Program-made: the position numbers and the translations under genes
Shown here: positions 22,053 through 32,136 of the stretch, piece by piece
Layout of the letters: every line of letters starts with the position of its first letter
Position numbering within the stretch: the first letter of the stretch is position 1
The notes under the pieces: model-generated
The model's input: only the letters and a program-made list of their open reading frames with translations
What the model was told of the DNA's origin: nothing
The model's database searches: none
Source of the DNA: Fasciola hepatica
Taxonomy: Eukaryota > Platyhelminthes > Trematoda > Plagiorchiida > Fasciolidae
Assembly: GCA_948099385.1 (NCBI GenBank)
Contig: CANUEZ040000024.1
Span: forward strand, 19,666,001-19,730,000
DNA: 64,000 nt
Reading direction: 5' to 3'

Positions 22053-22929
22053 TTTGCTACTAGGGCTTAAGGATGAGTTGACCTGCCTGAGGAGTTTGGT
22101 TATGAAATCCCTCTCGGTGTCCCAGGCAGCCGATCAGACGTGTAGAGTTTCTGAGCAGCAAATCCTTGATGCCGCCAAGATTTTACAAAACACCGAGAAT
22201 CGCTCCAAGCGGGTCATTATTTGGGGTCGCTTTCTCAACTCGGATCACCCTCATGACACCTACGTCCAGGTGTTTAACCGCCTCAAGCTCCCTTTCCCAC
22301 TTGAAGGTCGGTCCACTTGGTTGGTAACCAAAAGCACCAACCGGGTCCACGGTATTCTCATTGAAATGGGCTCCACAGATGCGGCCAAACGAATTGTTTC
22401 CTTGGCCGCAAAGCTCAAGGAGGAAACTAAACGGCTCAAGGGAGTATCCACTGATAAGCCACTTCATCTGACGCTCCGCAGTGAAAAGGCTAAGCCAGCA
22501 ATTCCACAAAAAGCCGATCCCAAGCTCAGAGTGCTGCCAGTTGTCCAGGTAACTCGCCTTGAGGATCGAGCTGCATGCCCACCATCCGTCGCTTCCCTAG
22601 TCACACCATCTTCCGTCGCGGAGAGTACTCCCAGTAGAAGGCCTAGTGCCACTAAACATCGGACGCCTACGAAAAGTATCCCAGGCCCCAACATAGTCAA
22701 TAAGACTATTTCAACGGACGAGACTCACCCAACCTTGAGCCCAAACACAAACCTGCTACCTGTTTCTGCTGAAAGCTGCAGTGAGGAGGTTAACGCACCA
22801 GGAAATATATCTGGTGCTGCCATGCAAAACAAGCTTACTAACAAGAAAACTCTGAACAAGGCTTCACACAGTGCGCAGAAGAGCAAACCACAAAAACAGC
22901 CCACCCTTTTCGGAGACCGAAGGATGTAG
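22053..22929 (+). pseudogene. LINE ORF1, C-terminal part after the transposon
   Basis: An open stretch of about 290 codons with no stop. It starts with a helical segment (LKDELTCLRSLVMKSLSVS), then an RRM-like block (RVIIWGRFLN, HDTYVQVFNRLKLPF, STWLVTKS, RVHGILIEMGSTDAAKRIV), then a Pro/Ser/Thr-rich tail ending QPTLFGDRRM. It resembles ORF1 proteins of CR1/Jockey-type LINEs in layout (coiled coil, RNA-binding fold, basic tail). It no longer has its own start because the transposon sits at its 5' side. Confidence 0.6.
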
Positions 22930-23089
22930 ACCGTCCGCCTGGTGTGATACCCCCAGGTTACTAGACATCAGCAGTCTGCTTACTCTCTAGCTCCCCAATA
23001 TCATCAGCCCCCGACTCCCCCAGGACCTCATTTCCACCTCCAAACCCCCCTCTTTCCCACTCCTCAAACCTAAAATCACTTGTCTCTGG

Positions 23090-25881
23090 CGATTCTGCAA
23101 CAATTCCTGAGCATGCGCTCAAGTGTTTTTACAGCAATTGCCTGAGTGTGTTGAATAAGATCCCGGAGCTTCGGCAGCTCGTAGTGGATAAGGAGCCTCA
23201 GATCATAGCCCTCACGGAACCCTGGCTCACCCCTGAAATACTTGATGCCGAAATATCCATTCCGGGAAACATCACGGTAAGGCAGGACTCCAGTAGAGGT
23301 CGTGCCGGCGGGGTCATCATATACTACGATAATTCGATCCCTTCTCCAACTATACTGACAACCCCTACCTTTTCATGTATTGATTGTTTGTGGGCTGTGT
23401 TTACCCTCTCTAGGACAGACACCCTATTGCTTGGTGTTGTCTATCGTCCTCCCGCATGCAATTCAACTGATAGCCTAGGTCTCATAGACTTATTAAGCTC
23501 CCTGAAAAGCTACACAGACTTCACCCATCTGTTAGTCACTGGTGACTTCAACTCACCCAGTACTAACTGGCAAAGAGCTGATGCCCCGGATATCACTTTT
23601 GGTACCCCCCCCCCCCTAGATTTCGTACTGAAGAACTCATGGGCGCAGAACGCGAGAGATCCGACCAGATATCACACAGGACACGCCCCGTCCCTACTAG
23701 ACCTGATCATCACCAATGATCGGTTCCAAATAGATGTGGTGCATTACTTGCCGCCCCTCGGCAAAAGTGGTCACATTCTCATTGGATTCGATTATATCGT
23801 GAAATGGCCTCCTCTTTCCTCAGAAACCAAAATTTTGAGATCCTTCAAAAAGAACAATTTTGACCAAGTCTGTGCATTTATTCGCTCCCAGCTAAATTCA
23901 ACTAACCCAGGTAACTCTGCTGATGAAATGGCAGAAAATCTCAGAGAGTTAATCTCCTTAGCTGATAGGCTATTTGTCCCCAGAATTCGTCGTCCACAGA
24001 CCGCTAAGCGACCCCTCCCTCGCCCCATTAGGCGCATTCTAGACGAACGTGCACGCCTCTTTGCTAGATATAAAGCCACAGGCCTTGCCCGTGATGCAGA
24101 AGATTTCAGGATCATACGGAACATATGCAAAGACAAGATTAGGTCCTATCAGAATGCAGTCCAACGATCTGTACTTGATCGAGCACGGACCAATAAGGCA
24201 TTTTTCTTTCAGTACATGCGCCGTCTAAGGGGCACAGCTTCGACGCCACTAGCTCTCAAAGATAGTCGCGGATATCCAATCACTTCCCCTAACCAAGTAG
24301 CCGAGGCATTCAGCTCCTACTTCCGTACAATTTTTAGCTCCATATCCATATCATCCCACCCTACCATGCACCCGATATCTCTGGCCACTACCCTTAACCG
24401 CGTCACTATCCACATTGGTGCAGTCGCTCAAGGTTTCCGACGGCTCAACCAATATTGCTGTGGGTCCTGACCTTATCCACCCCCGTATTCTCGAGAAAGC
24501 CGCGGACACATTAGCTGCTAATTATGCCTCGCTTTTTCAGCGATGTGTTGGCGATGGAGTTTTCCCCAGTAGCTGGGAAAAAGCAGTGATCGCACCCATC
24601 TATAAGAAGGGTAGTAGACATTGCTTCTAGTTACAGACCCATAAGCCTCACTAGCATCACCAGAAAATTTTTCGAGGGAATTCTTAAGAGTGAGGTTCTT
24701 TCCCATCTGCATAGAAATAAGATCCTCTCCCCGTCCCAACACGGGTTTCTTCCTGGCAGATCATGCATCACCAGTATGCTTACTGTCATGGATAGTCTAA
24801 CGAAAGCCTATGATGATGGCCGGCTCTCACACGCTGTATTTATCGATTTTGCTAAGGCCTTCGATAAAGTCTCCCATGCCCCTCTTCTTTATAAGCTGCA
24901 GGCATACGGGATCACAGGCTCCATGTTGGCCATCCTACGCAGCTTCCTTACCGACCGCATCTTTGTGGTTAAAGTCGGGAATGTTTTGTCTCAGTCCTCT
25001 CCAGTAACAACTGGGGTCCCCTAAAGGTCGGTCTTAGGTCCTTCTTTTCTTGATCTATATAAACGATCTTCCGACAGCCCTTCCTGCGAACATTGCCATG
25101 TACGCAGACGATGTAACCCTATGGAGTTCAAGCGTTGAAGACCTGCAAATTGCAGTTTATGAAACGAAACGCTGGTCCGAGGATTGGAACCTCCCAGTTA
25201 TTGATGACAAATGCGTGAGCATGTCTTTCGGCAGAGAGACTGGTCACACGTTTTCCATTAACGGAGCAACCACACTGCCAAGGGTTGACCGACACAAGGT
25301 GCTCGGTTTCTGGTTAGATTGTAACTTGGCCTTCTCTCATCATCACCAACTTGCGAGCAAGTCTGCCTTTCGAGTCCTAAATCGTATTCGAAGGTCCTTC
25401 CCGCGCATGTCTAAGGATGATTTCCCCATGATTTTTGGGCACGTATATCCGACCTCTGCTGGAGTACGGTAGTCAGATAGTGCACTCTGGTCTTGTCCGA
25501 GACCGTGAGATCCTAGAAAGAGTTCAGCGGGCCTCCACCAAAGCAGTAAGGGGTCTATCCCACCTACCTTATCCCGTCCGCCTCTCACTCCTCAACCTCT
25601 ATCCCCTTGACGTAAGACGTGTAAGAGGTGATCTGTTTTTGATGTTCCACCTTTTTGAATCAGATCAAAGCGATTGCTTCTTCTCCGTCTGTCCAGCCTC
25701 TTCTCTCCGTGGTCACAGCAGAAAGGTTTTCAAACCGAGGCCACGCACTTCACTAAGGATTAACTTTTTTAGCTATAGGGTTATTACTCTGTGGAATGGA
25801 CTTTCGAAAGATATTGTTCTCTCGCAGAACAAAACTATCTTCAAGAAAAAGCTAGACCTCTACCTGGGTCTCTCCCAATAA
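23090..25881 (+). pseudogene. LINE ORF2: endonuclease and reverse transcriptase, several frameshifts
   Basis: The endonuclease (23148-24050) has IIALTEPWL, GVVYRPPA, VTGDFNSPSTNW, LLDLIITND and a changed SDH block (GKSGHILIGF). The frame breaks near 24440 and again near 24620. A reverse transcriptase follows: 'GPDLIHPRILEKAADTLA', 'KAVIAPIYKKGSR', then 'VFIDFAKAFDKVSHAPLL' (24835-24890). A stop at 25021 disrupts the usual GVPQGSVLGP block, with another shift just after. Then 'MYADDVTLWSS' (25100), 'VLGFWLDCNLAF', and after a last shift 'RVRGDLFLMFHLF' and 'LWNGLSKDIV'. About four lesions make it inactive, though the catalytic Asp residues survive. A run of 14 C at 23607-23620 sits inside the open endonuclease frame. 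Confidence 0.85.
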
Positions 25882-26496
25882 TTCCTTGTCAAAAAAACAA
25901 ACAAAATAGATGTCCTTTATTGCATATGTTCATGAATGTCGCACCCCCACTCCGCTTAAGGCACTGTCCACAGTGAGACACTGCATGTTGTTTGTGTATC
26001 TTGTTTTCGCTGCCACCACCCCCCCCCACTTCTTTTTACTCTCGTTTCAGCTCGGTGAATTCGACAGAAGATCAAAGATTTCCTCGAGAACCGGGACAAT
26101 TGGGCTCAAAGCCTCGAACCCGTGTAGTACTTCAAGACCTCGAGACTTAAGTGCGCTACACCGGCGAGTCACTCAGCGTGATATTTGGAGTCATATTTTC
26201 TGTGGCTTTGTCAATATGTGGAGCACTTTGCTTCCCAAAATAGTCAAGAATGTTGCGTCCGTATGTCTGGTTTGTGCAAAGGTTGTTCGTCCTCGCGACA
26301 AATGATTTCAGTGTGATGGGTGTGATGGTTGGATCCAACTTGTGTTCTCCGAAGTGGACAATAACCTTTACAGAGTCCTAGATAAATGCCACGCGAAGTT
26401 GGTCAAAGTGCTGTGCATCAAATGCACTGAGCTATCGACAGATGTGGGCCGCAAAGAAGTCATTGATGACAGCGCCTTCCATCACAGATAAAACTG

Positions 26497-26497
26497 A

Positions 26498-26576
<79 letters not shown>

Positions 26577-26580
26577 GCAA
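26497..26580 (+). repeat. Trinucleotide microsatellite inside LINE ORF1
   Basis: About twenty ATC/TCA units are followed by eight to nine CAG units; shorter TCA-rich stretches continue to about 26730. It coincides with the Ser-rich linker of ORF1, so codons for serine appear to have expanded after the copy lost function. Confidence 0.85.
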
Positions 26581-27549
26581 CAGCATTATCATCAACATCA
26601 TCACCATCGTCATCATCATTATCATCATCGCCGTTGATGCCACCATCCACCTTCTCGTCACCATCAATAGCGGCAGAGGCAGCAGCAACAGCATCATTAT
26701 CGTCATCAGCTTCATCAATGTCATCATTGTCCCCTTGATCGCCGTCAGAGGGGAAACCGTTCGCGGAGGTTGTGGCTTCCAATAGCATGATTGTCGCCAA
26801 TACACAAGTCCCTTCTGTTTCTACCGAATCTGGTATTAGGGAGGTTATAGTTTTTGAGAAGGAAGATGACAGTCAGAGGAAAGCCAACAGCAAGGGAAAT
26901 TCACCGTCACGAGAAGGGGCAACGACGATTACTGCTGTCATATTCGCAGCCGTTTCTTCACCAGTCTCTGAGGTAACGACACACCCTGGTCACAGAGATT
27001 CTTTGATACAAGTGCGTACGGGTCAGAAGAAATCACCACGGGATCAGTGCTTGCTGGTCGTCGGAATTCCGGAAGCATCGCAGTCGGTCCCTTAGCAGCG
27101 TCTCGATTACGACCTTCTTCATTTACGCAGTATATTTGAAAAACTGCTCTGTGCGGGCAAAGAGACTTTGGTTGGGTCTATACGGGTAAAAACAGCTTTC
27201 CGTTTAGGGAAGATACGCGAAACTGGGGATCCTTGACCTCTGAGGGTTGTTCGTGCTTCTCGCGAACAAGCACAAGTGGTTTTACAGTGATCACCACGTC
27301 TCAGATGCGAGGTTGCCCGACTGTTGTGTGACCTGGAACCAGATGATCGGCTAAAATTTAAGCAGGCTCGTATAAAATTCCGGGAACGCCGCGCAAACGG
27401 TAAGGGAAATTTGTGCAGACTGGGTTTTCAGGTGATGAAGAGGAGACTGCATGTGACGTGGCCACCGCTGAAAACGATGACATTGCCAGTTCCAGCCCAG
27501 GGGAACTCATTGAGAATCTCGGCCCGTGTGTTATGAATGGACAAATGAC

Positions 27550-27558
27550 AGATATAGT
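27550..27558 (+). repeat. Target-site duplication, left copy (AGATATAGT)
   Basis: Identical to 31103-31111 and flanking the RTE element between them. In the intact LINE the same spot is uninterrupted. Confidence 0.85.
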
Positions 27559-30500
27559 AGGGTGTATGGGGTGTCTGAGAGGAGTAGCACTTCTGAGTTG
27601 GTTGACTGTCGTGTCCCTTGGGGCATCCTCCATCTCTTTGGTCTCCATCATTCACCCAACTCTCACCTGTGGCTCCACGAAGCTGAAGCATGCATCAGCA
27701 GCCACACCCCGGCAAACCGCTCGACAGGCGGGCTAAACCAGGTTGAGGGTTACCGAGGTCTAAAAAACTTCGGCGAGATGGTGTTCGGCATGTGAAGACA
27801 GATCCTTCTGAATGGGCGGACGAGATCTACTGATCCAACGGCCACAAAGGAGACCTGTTCAACTGCCTGACCCGGCATTCCAGAGGAGGCGAACGAACCG
27901 TACAGCAGGTCACCGGCTCCTCTGGGAACACCCTGCTGCCTTGCAGTCTGCACTTGGGTGTGCAAGGGCTAGAGGTGCAACCTCGAACAAAAAGGCCGAA
28001 CGGTGCTGGGGACACCGCTTCGTACCCCACTCCCGCGACTCTCTATGATTATTCACGAAACCTCAAGCGCTCATCATGCTACGGTGTCCCCGGTAAGCGA
28101 CGCGCCTCGTGTCCCGGCGGTCGAGGTGATAAGACAACAAGCTGGGATTATTCGCTGCAGGAAAAGAACACACATAGCCTGTTGAAATGTCAGGACGTTT
28201 CTAGACGTCGGCAGTCAGTGCATCACAATGCGAACTCTACACGACTATGACGTAGATATTGCTTGCCTCTCGGAAGTTCGCCTGCCCAATTCAGGTAGCC
28301 GACAAATAAAGGCCCCGGGTGTGTGGATACATCCTATTGGCTCTATCACAGTGGCCCGAAAGACAACTCCGGTCTCTACTGTGTCGCGTTTGCTCTGAAC
28401 AAAGCAGCTAATGATGCAATGATCTCTTGGGAACCAGTCTCATCCAGACTCGCCTTGGCCTCACGACTTGACGGTGATCGCGATCTATGCTCCAACCAAT
28501 TCAGCTGATGACGAAACCAAAGACGAATTCTACAATGATTTGCAAGAGGTAATCAACCGGGTTTCGAGGCGCGATGTACTTTTCATCGCAGGAGATTGGA
28601 ACGCTCGCACAGGTACGGCCGACGAATCTACTAGCCATATTCTCGGGAGATTCGGCCTTGGTCAACGCTGCAAGAACGGTGGCCGACTGATTGGTTTAGC
28701 CGACATCAACAGAATGGTTGTCTGCAGCATTCGATTTCAACACCCCAAGAAGCATCTACTCACATGGTACTCCAATGATGGCCACACTGCACACCAACTC
28801 GACCACATCCTGGTGAGAGCCCGTTGGGCCTCGTCTGTGGAGGGTTGCCGAGCGTACCGAGGTGCAATAACGGGCAACACAAACGGCACCGACCATGTCT
28901 TCCTACGCGCATGTTTCAAAGTTCATCTGTCTACACGTGCTAAAGTGTCTGCACCCTCTCGGATAAACGTTGCTGCCCTAGGAAATCCAGAGAAGCGAGA
29001 AGCGTTGTCACGAGCAATTACAACCCGACTAACCAGCGCAACCAATGCACAGGCAGATGAAGTTTCTGTGGGAGGGCAGTGGACTCGAATGATGATGACA
29101 ATCAAGGAAGCTTCTTGGACAGTACTCGGGAGAACGAAAAGGCGGGCAAAGGATTGGATCTCGGAGAGCACGCTCCAGCTGTCAACCAGAGCACACGAAG
29201 CGCGACTGACAGGTAGTAACGAACGCCGCAGACTGCAACGAGAGGCCACACGCTCCGCTAAGGCTGATGGCATAAGATACTGGATAGAAATAGCCGAAAA
29301 AATGGAGACCGCGTCCGGAATTGGTGAATTCGGTAAACTGTCCCGCCTTATTCGCAACGCTTCTAATAGGTTTTGTAAGCAAAATTCCCTTCTTCGTGAC
29401 ACGGCAGGAAACTTAATACCCGAACAGAGTAAGAAAATAGACCGATGGGTGGAATACTTTAGTCAGCTGCTCAACCGGCCTACGGACCACCGGGCCGACC
29501 AACCAATATCAACCCCTCCAGTCCAGTACGAAAGCAACTGTGACCCGCCAAACACCGCGAAAATCACGGAGATGATAAACAAACTGGAAGACAGAAAGGC
29601 TGCTGGGGAAGATGGCATCCCTCCAGAAGTGTACAAAGCATGTTCATTGTCATTGATTGAGAGGTTGTGTACACTTTTTGGTTCCATTTGGAGAGCGGAA
29701 GCATTTCCACCCGACTGGGGAATGTCCATACTGCTGCCCATTCCGAAGAAAGGTGATAAATCGGCATGCGAGAACTACCGAGGGATCAGCCTGATCGATG
29801 TGGCCGCAAAGATCTTTGGTGCGTTGTTACTAACCCGTTTTTCCGAGGCAAGAGACCAACGCACTCGCCCGAACCAAGGGGGTTTCCGCCGTGGCAGAGG
29901 CTGTGTGGATCAAATCTTCACACTGCGCCGAATACTGGAGCACCGCTAAAAGCAGCCGACGGTAGCTTGTTTCATCGACTTTCGGGCAGCTTTTGATTCG
30001 GTGAACCGCGAGTCTCTTTGGACCATAATCCAATCCGATGGAATGCCCGATAAGCTTTTAAGGCTGGTAAGGGGATACTACTCGACAACCGGTGCTAGGG
30101 TTCGTATGTACGGTGAAGAGTCCCGCGAGTTCACACTCACTACCGGAGTTAGACAGGGCTGTCCCCTCTCACCGGTGCTGTTCAACTACGCCATCGATTG
30201 GACACTGCGACAGGCATTACACAACTACCCTGGCGTTCAGCTTAGCCAGGAAATATACATCTCGGACCTGGAGTTCGCGGATGATATTGTCGTGCTGGGA
30301 GACTCCGCCGCTACGCTACAACCAATCCTCGACCGAATCAATTCCTTCGCGAGGTCCATCGGACTTGAAATAAACTCGACCAAAACAAAAGCTTTCACAA
30401 CCCATCTGGGCCCGACAATTCAACAACTGTCGATGAATGACCAACCAGTCGAATACGTCCCTTCATTCAAATACCTAGGCTCAACTCTGCTTCCGAACGG

Positions 30501-31102
30501 CCAGGCAGAAGATGAAGTGGTATTACGGATCGACAGCGCCAGGAGAGCCTTTCTTCAGCTAAGACGAACGCTGTGGACTCGCAGTGAAATCAGCTTAAGA
30601 ACCAAAGCTCGTGTTTACCGTGGTGCCATCCGGCCCGTACTCATCTATGGCTGCGAAACCTGGCCACTACGAGCTGCGGATACCAGAAGGCTGGAGGTTT
30701 TCGACCACTGGTGCCTGCGGCAAATCCTCAAAGTCAAGTGGCGCGACAGGGTGTCCAACGACGAGGTAAGGAGACGATGCTGTGATATCGATGCTCTCCC
30801 CGTCCTCCTCCAACGTCGACGACTTCAGTGGTTCGGCCATGCGCTCCGGCGACCCGAGTCAGAGATAACCAAGCAAACACTTTGCCCCACTCCCTGCTCT
30901 GGTTGGCGTTGTCGCCTTGGTGGGCAGCTCAAAGCGCGGACCAGAAAGACGTAGAGCTTCTAGGCCTTCGGTCAGTCTATGGAGCCCGGCGATGGAAAAA
31001 GGACTGGATCAAGATCTGTACGGAGCTCGCCTCCGACCGCCGCGCGTGGTCAGCAATGGTCCGTGATATCCATGGAGCCGACTCATCCTCTCGTAGGAGT
31101 TA
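27559..31102 (+). mobile_element. RTE-clade LINE, full length, inactive
   Basis: The 3.54-kb element is flanked by identical 9-bp TSDs. It has about 0.65 kb of 5' UTR, an endonuclease-RT frame (28225 to about 31101) and almost no 3' UTR, as is usual for RTE elements. It was inserted in the sense orientation into ORF2 of the CR1 copy. It is not the same RTE family as the ones at 32.1, 35.6 and 45.4 kb: the coding sequence and ends differ and no (ATC)n tail is seen. Confidence 0.85.
28225..31101 (+). pseudogene. RTE endonuclease-reverse transcriptase with few lesions
   Basis: The endonuclease starts MRTLHDYDVDIACLSEVRLP, shifts frame near 28320 and again near 28467, then reads VIAIYAPTNSADDETKDEFY, IAGDWNARTG, LTWYSNDGHTAHQLDHILVR and GTDHVFLRA. 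The long frame 28468-29949 runs through 'EDRKAAGEDGIPPEVYKACS', 'ILLPIPKKGDKSACENYRGI', 'PNQGGFRRGRGCVDQIFTLR' and ends at one TAA (29947-29949). It continues in the same frame 'VACFIDFRAAFDSVNRESLW', 'GVRQGCPLSPVLFNYAIDW' and 'EFADDIVVLG' (ADD intact), then 'KYLGSTLLPNG', 'LIYGCETWPLRA' and 'WCLRQILKVKW'. A shift near 30900 precedes the C-terminus (DWIKICTELASDRRAW). About three frameshifts and one stop make it inactive, but decay is light. Confidence 0.88.
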
Positions 31103-31111
31103 AGATATAGT
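31103..31111 (+). repeat. Target-site duplication, right copy (AGATATAGT)
   Basis: Right-hand copy of the 9-bp duplication around the RTE element 27559-31102. Confidence 0.85.
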
Positions 31112-32080
31112 TCTGAGCAGTGTCGGGAGGCTGTTGAATAGACGTGAGGGACTGGAAGCGGTTGCTATAGCCCGAAGACCTGCAGTCATAGCACTGACTG
31201 AGACTTGGCTGCATGACGAGGTTCTGGACACCGAGGCTGCTCTGCAGAGGTACCACATGTTTCGTTCTGACCGAACTCGTTTCAGAGTTGGTGGTGGTGT
31301 AATAATTTATATTAGAGACAGCATATCTGCCGATCTCCATCGTTATTCGGACTCTCACAGTCTTGGCGAGTCCTTTCGGTGTAAGGTGAAATTAGTTAGT
31401 AGTGGTTCCGTGGTTTTGGGACTTTTCTACAGGGCACCTGCTGCAGAGCCACTGGATATCCTGGATTCCTTGGAGCGCTGGGCATCTGATGGCCGCTATC
31501 TCGTCCTAGGTGACTTCAATGTGCCCCACATCGACTGGGCTGCATTCTGCTTTACTGCAGCAACTGACAGTTCTTCCCGAAATCTGCTTGCCACGGTATG
31601 CGATCTGGCGCTGTACCAACACGTGTCTCTGCCAACTTCCTTCCAAGGTGAGCAATTGTCCATTCTCGATCTTGTTCTCACTCCACGGATGTCGGACGTC
31701 TCCAAGATTGATATCCTACCTCCTTCAGGTTCGAGTGATCATGCTGTCCCGTACATACACTGGAGACGTGGCGTCCAAATATCGCGTAGTCCATACTGCG
31801 GACTAAACGTTTGGCGTATAACTTTTGAGGATATGAGAGAGGCGGCGCGTAATATGGTATGGGAGCAGGACGTTCATGACAAAGTTAACATAGGCTTGAA
31901 TCTTATCCGCGACGGGATCCTTCAGTTTGTTGATCGCTTTGTTTCACCCCACCACCAGCTTTCTCATTCACACTCTCCTCCGTGGTTTGATAGAGAACTT
32001 CGATGCCTGCTTTGCAGGAGAAATCGGGCATGGCAAAGGTATCGAGGGACTGGAGATGGCTTCGTTGTGTACAGACAGTA
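31112..32080 (+). pseudogene. CR1 copy, piece 2: endonuclease domain
   Basis: An unbroken frame of about 315 codons carries the endonuclease blocks VIALTETWLH, VGGGVIIYIRDS, LFYRAPAAEPLD, LGDFNVPHIDW, SILDLVLTPRMSD and GSSDHAVPYI, then the linker PPWFDRELRCLLCRRNRAWQ. It ends at the SINE insertion after VVYRQ. All catalytic residues are kept. It starts right at the second copy of the AGATATAGT TSD left by the RTE element. Confidence 0.85.
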
Positions 32081-32136
32081 ATCCACTGTCGTCCGGATCC
32101 TTACCACACCTGACCTATTGGGACCTTATGTGGTTC
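32081..32136 (+). mobile_element. SINE, left fragment (split by RTE insertion)
   Basis: The sequence starts TAATCCACTGTCGTCCGGAT and ends with GGACCTTATGTGGTTC. It matches positions 47031-47093 of the tRNA-headed SINE inserted at 46940-47213. The tRNA-like head is missing, so this copy was 5'-truncated when it entered the CR1 linker. It continues at 34393. Confidence 0.75.

Larger units (their letters stand above)
16740..25950 (+). mobile_element. Second LINE family, split by a DNA transposon
   Basis: The element is read in two parts: 16740-17081 (leader and ORF1 start) and 22053-25950 (ORF1 remainder, ORF2 and 3' UTR). ORF2 has the same endonuclease-RT layout as CR1 LINEs but is clearly a different family from the 12.4-kb copy; its ORF1 lacks a PHD finger. 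The intervening 17082-22052 is a DNA transposon with inverted terminal sequence. The left part ends in a helical, charged stretch (EIAELRATVRTL) and the right part resumes with a similar one (LKDELTCLRSLVMKSL), consistent with one coiled coil. The 3' UTR ends with an A-rich tract (CAAAAAAACAAACAAAATAG, from about 25887) or slightly beyond. Confidence 0.7.
26218..27558 (+). pseudogene. CR1 copy, piece 1: ORF1 and start of ORF2
   Basis: The PHD finger region reads CLVCAKVVRPRDK, then a TGA stop (26302-26304), then FQCDGCDGW with the His and next Cys replaced (IQLVF), and CIKC at the end, so the finger is broken. The Ser-rich linker is replaced by a long (TCA)n and (CAG)n tract. Downstream, frames carry the C-terminal ORF1 blocks (QCLLVVGIPEA, KTAFRLGK, CDLEPDDRLKFKQARIKFRERR, GFQVMKRRLHVTWPPLK). 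ORF2 frame begins near 27425 and reaches NGQMTDIV, where the RTE element cuts in. Leader similarity to 10402-10452 is noted there. Confidence 0.75.

Noticed and set aside
26432..26805. Open frames of 98-122 codons on both strands over the TCA/CAG tract
   Set aside because: They are poly-Ser, poly-Asp or poly-Met readings of a trinucleotide repeat, not genes.
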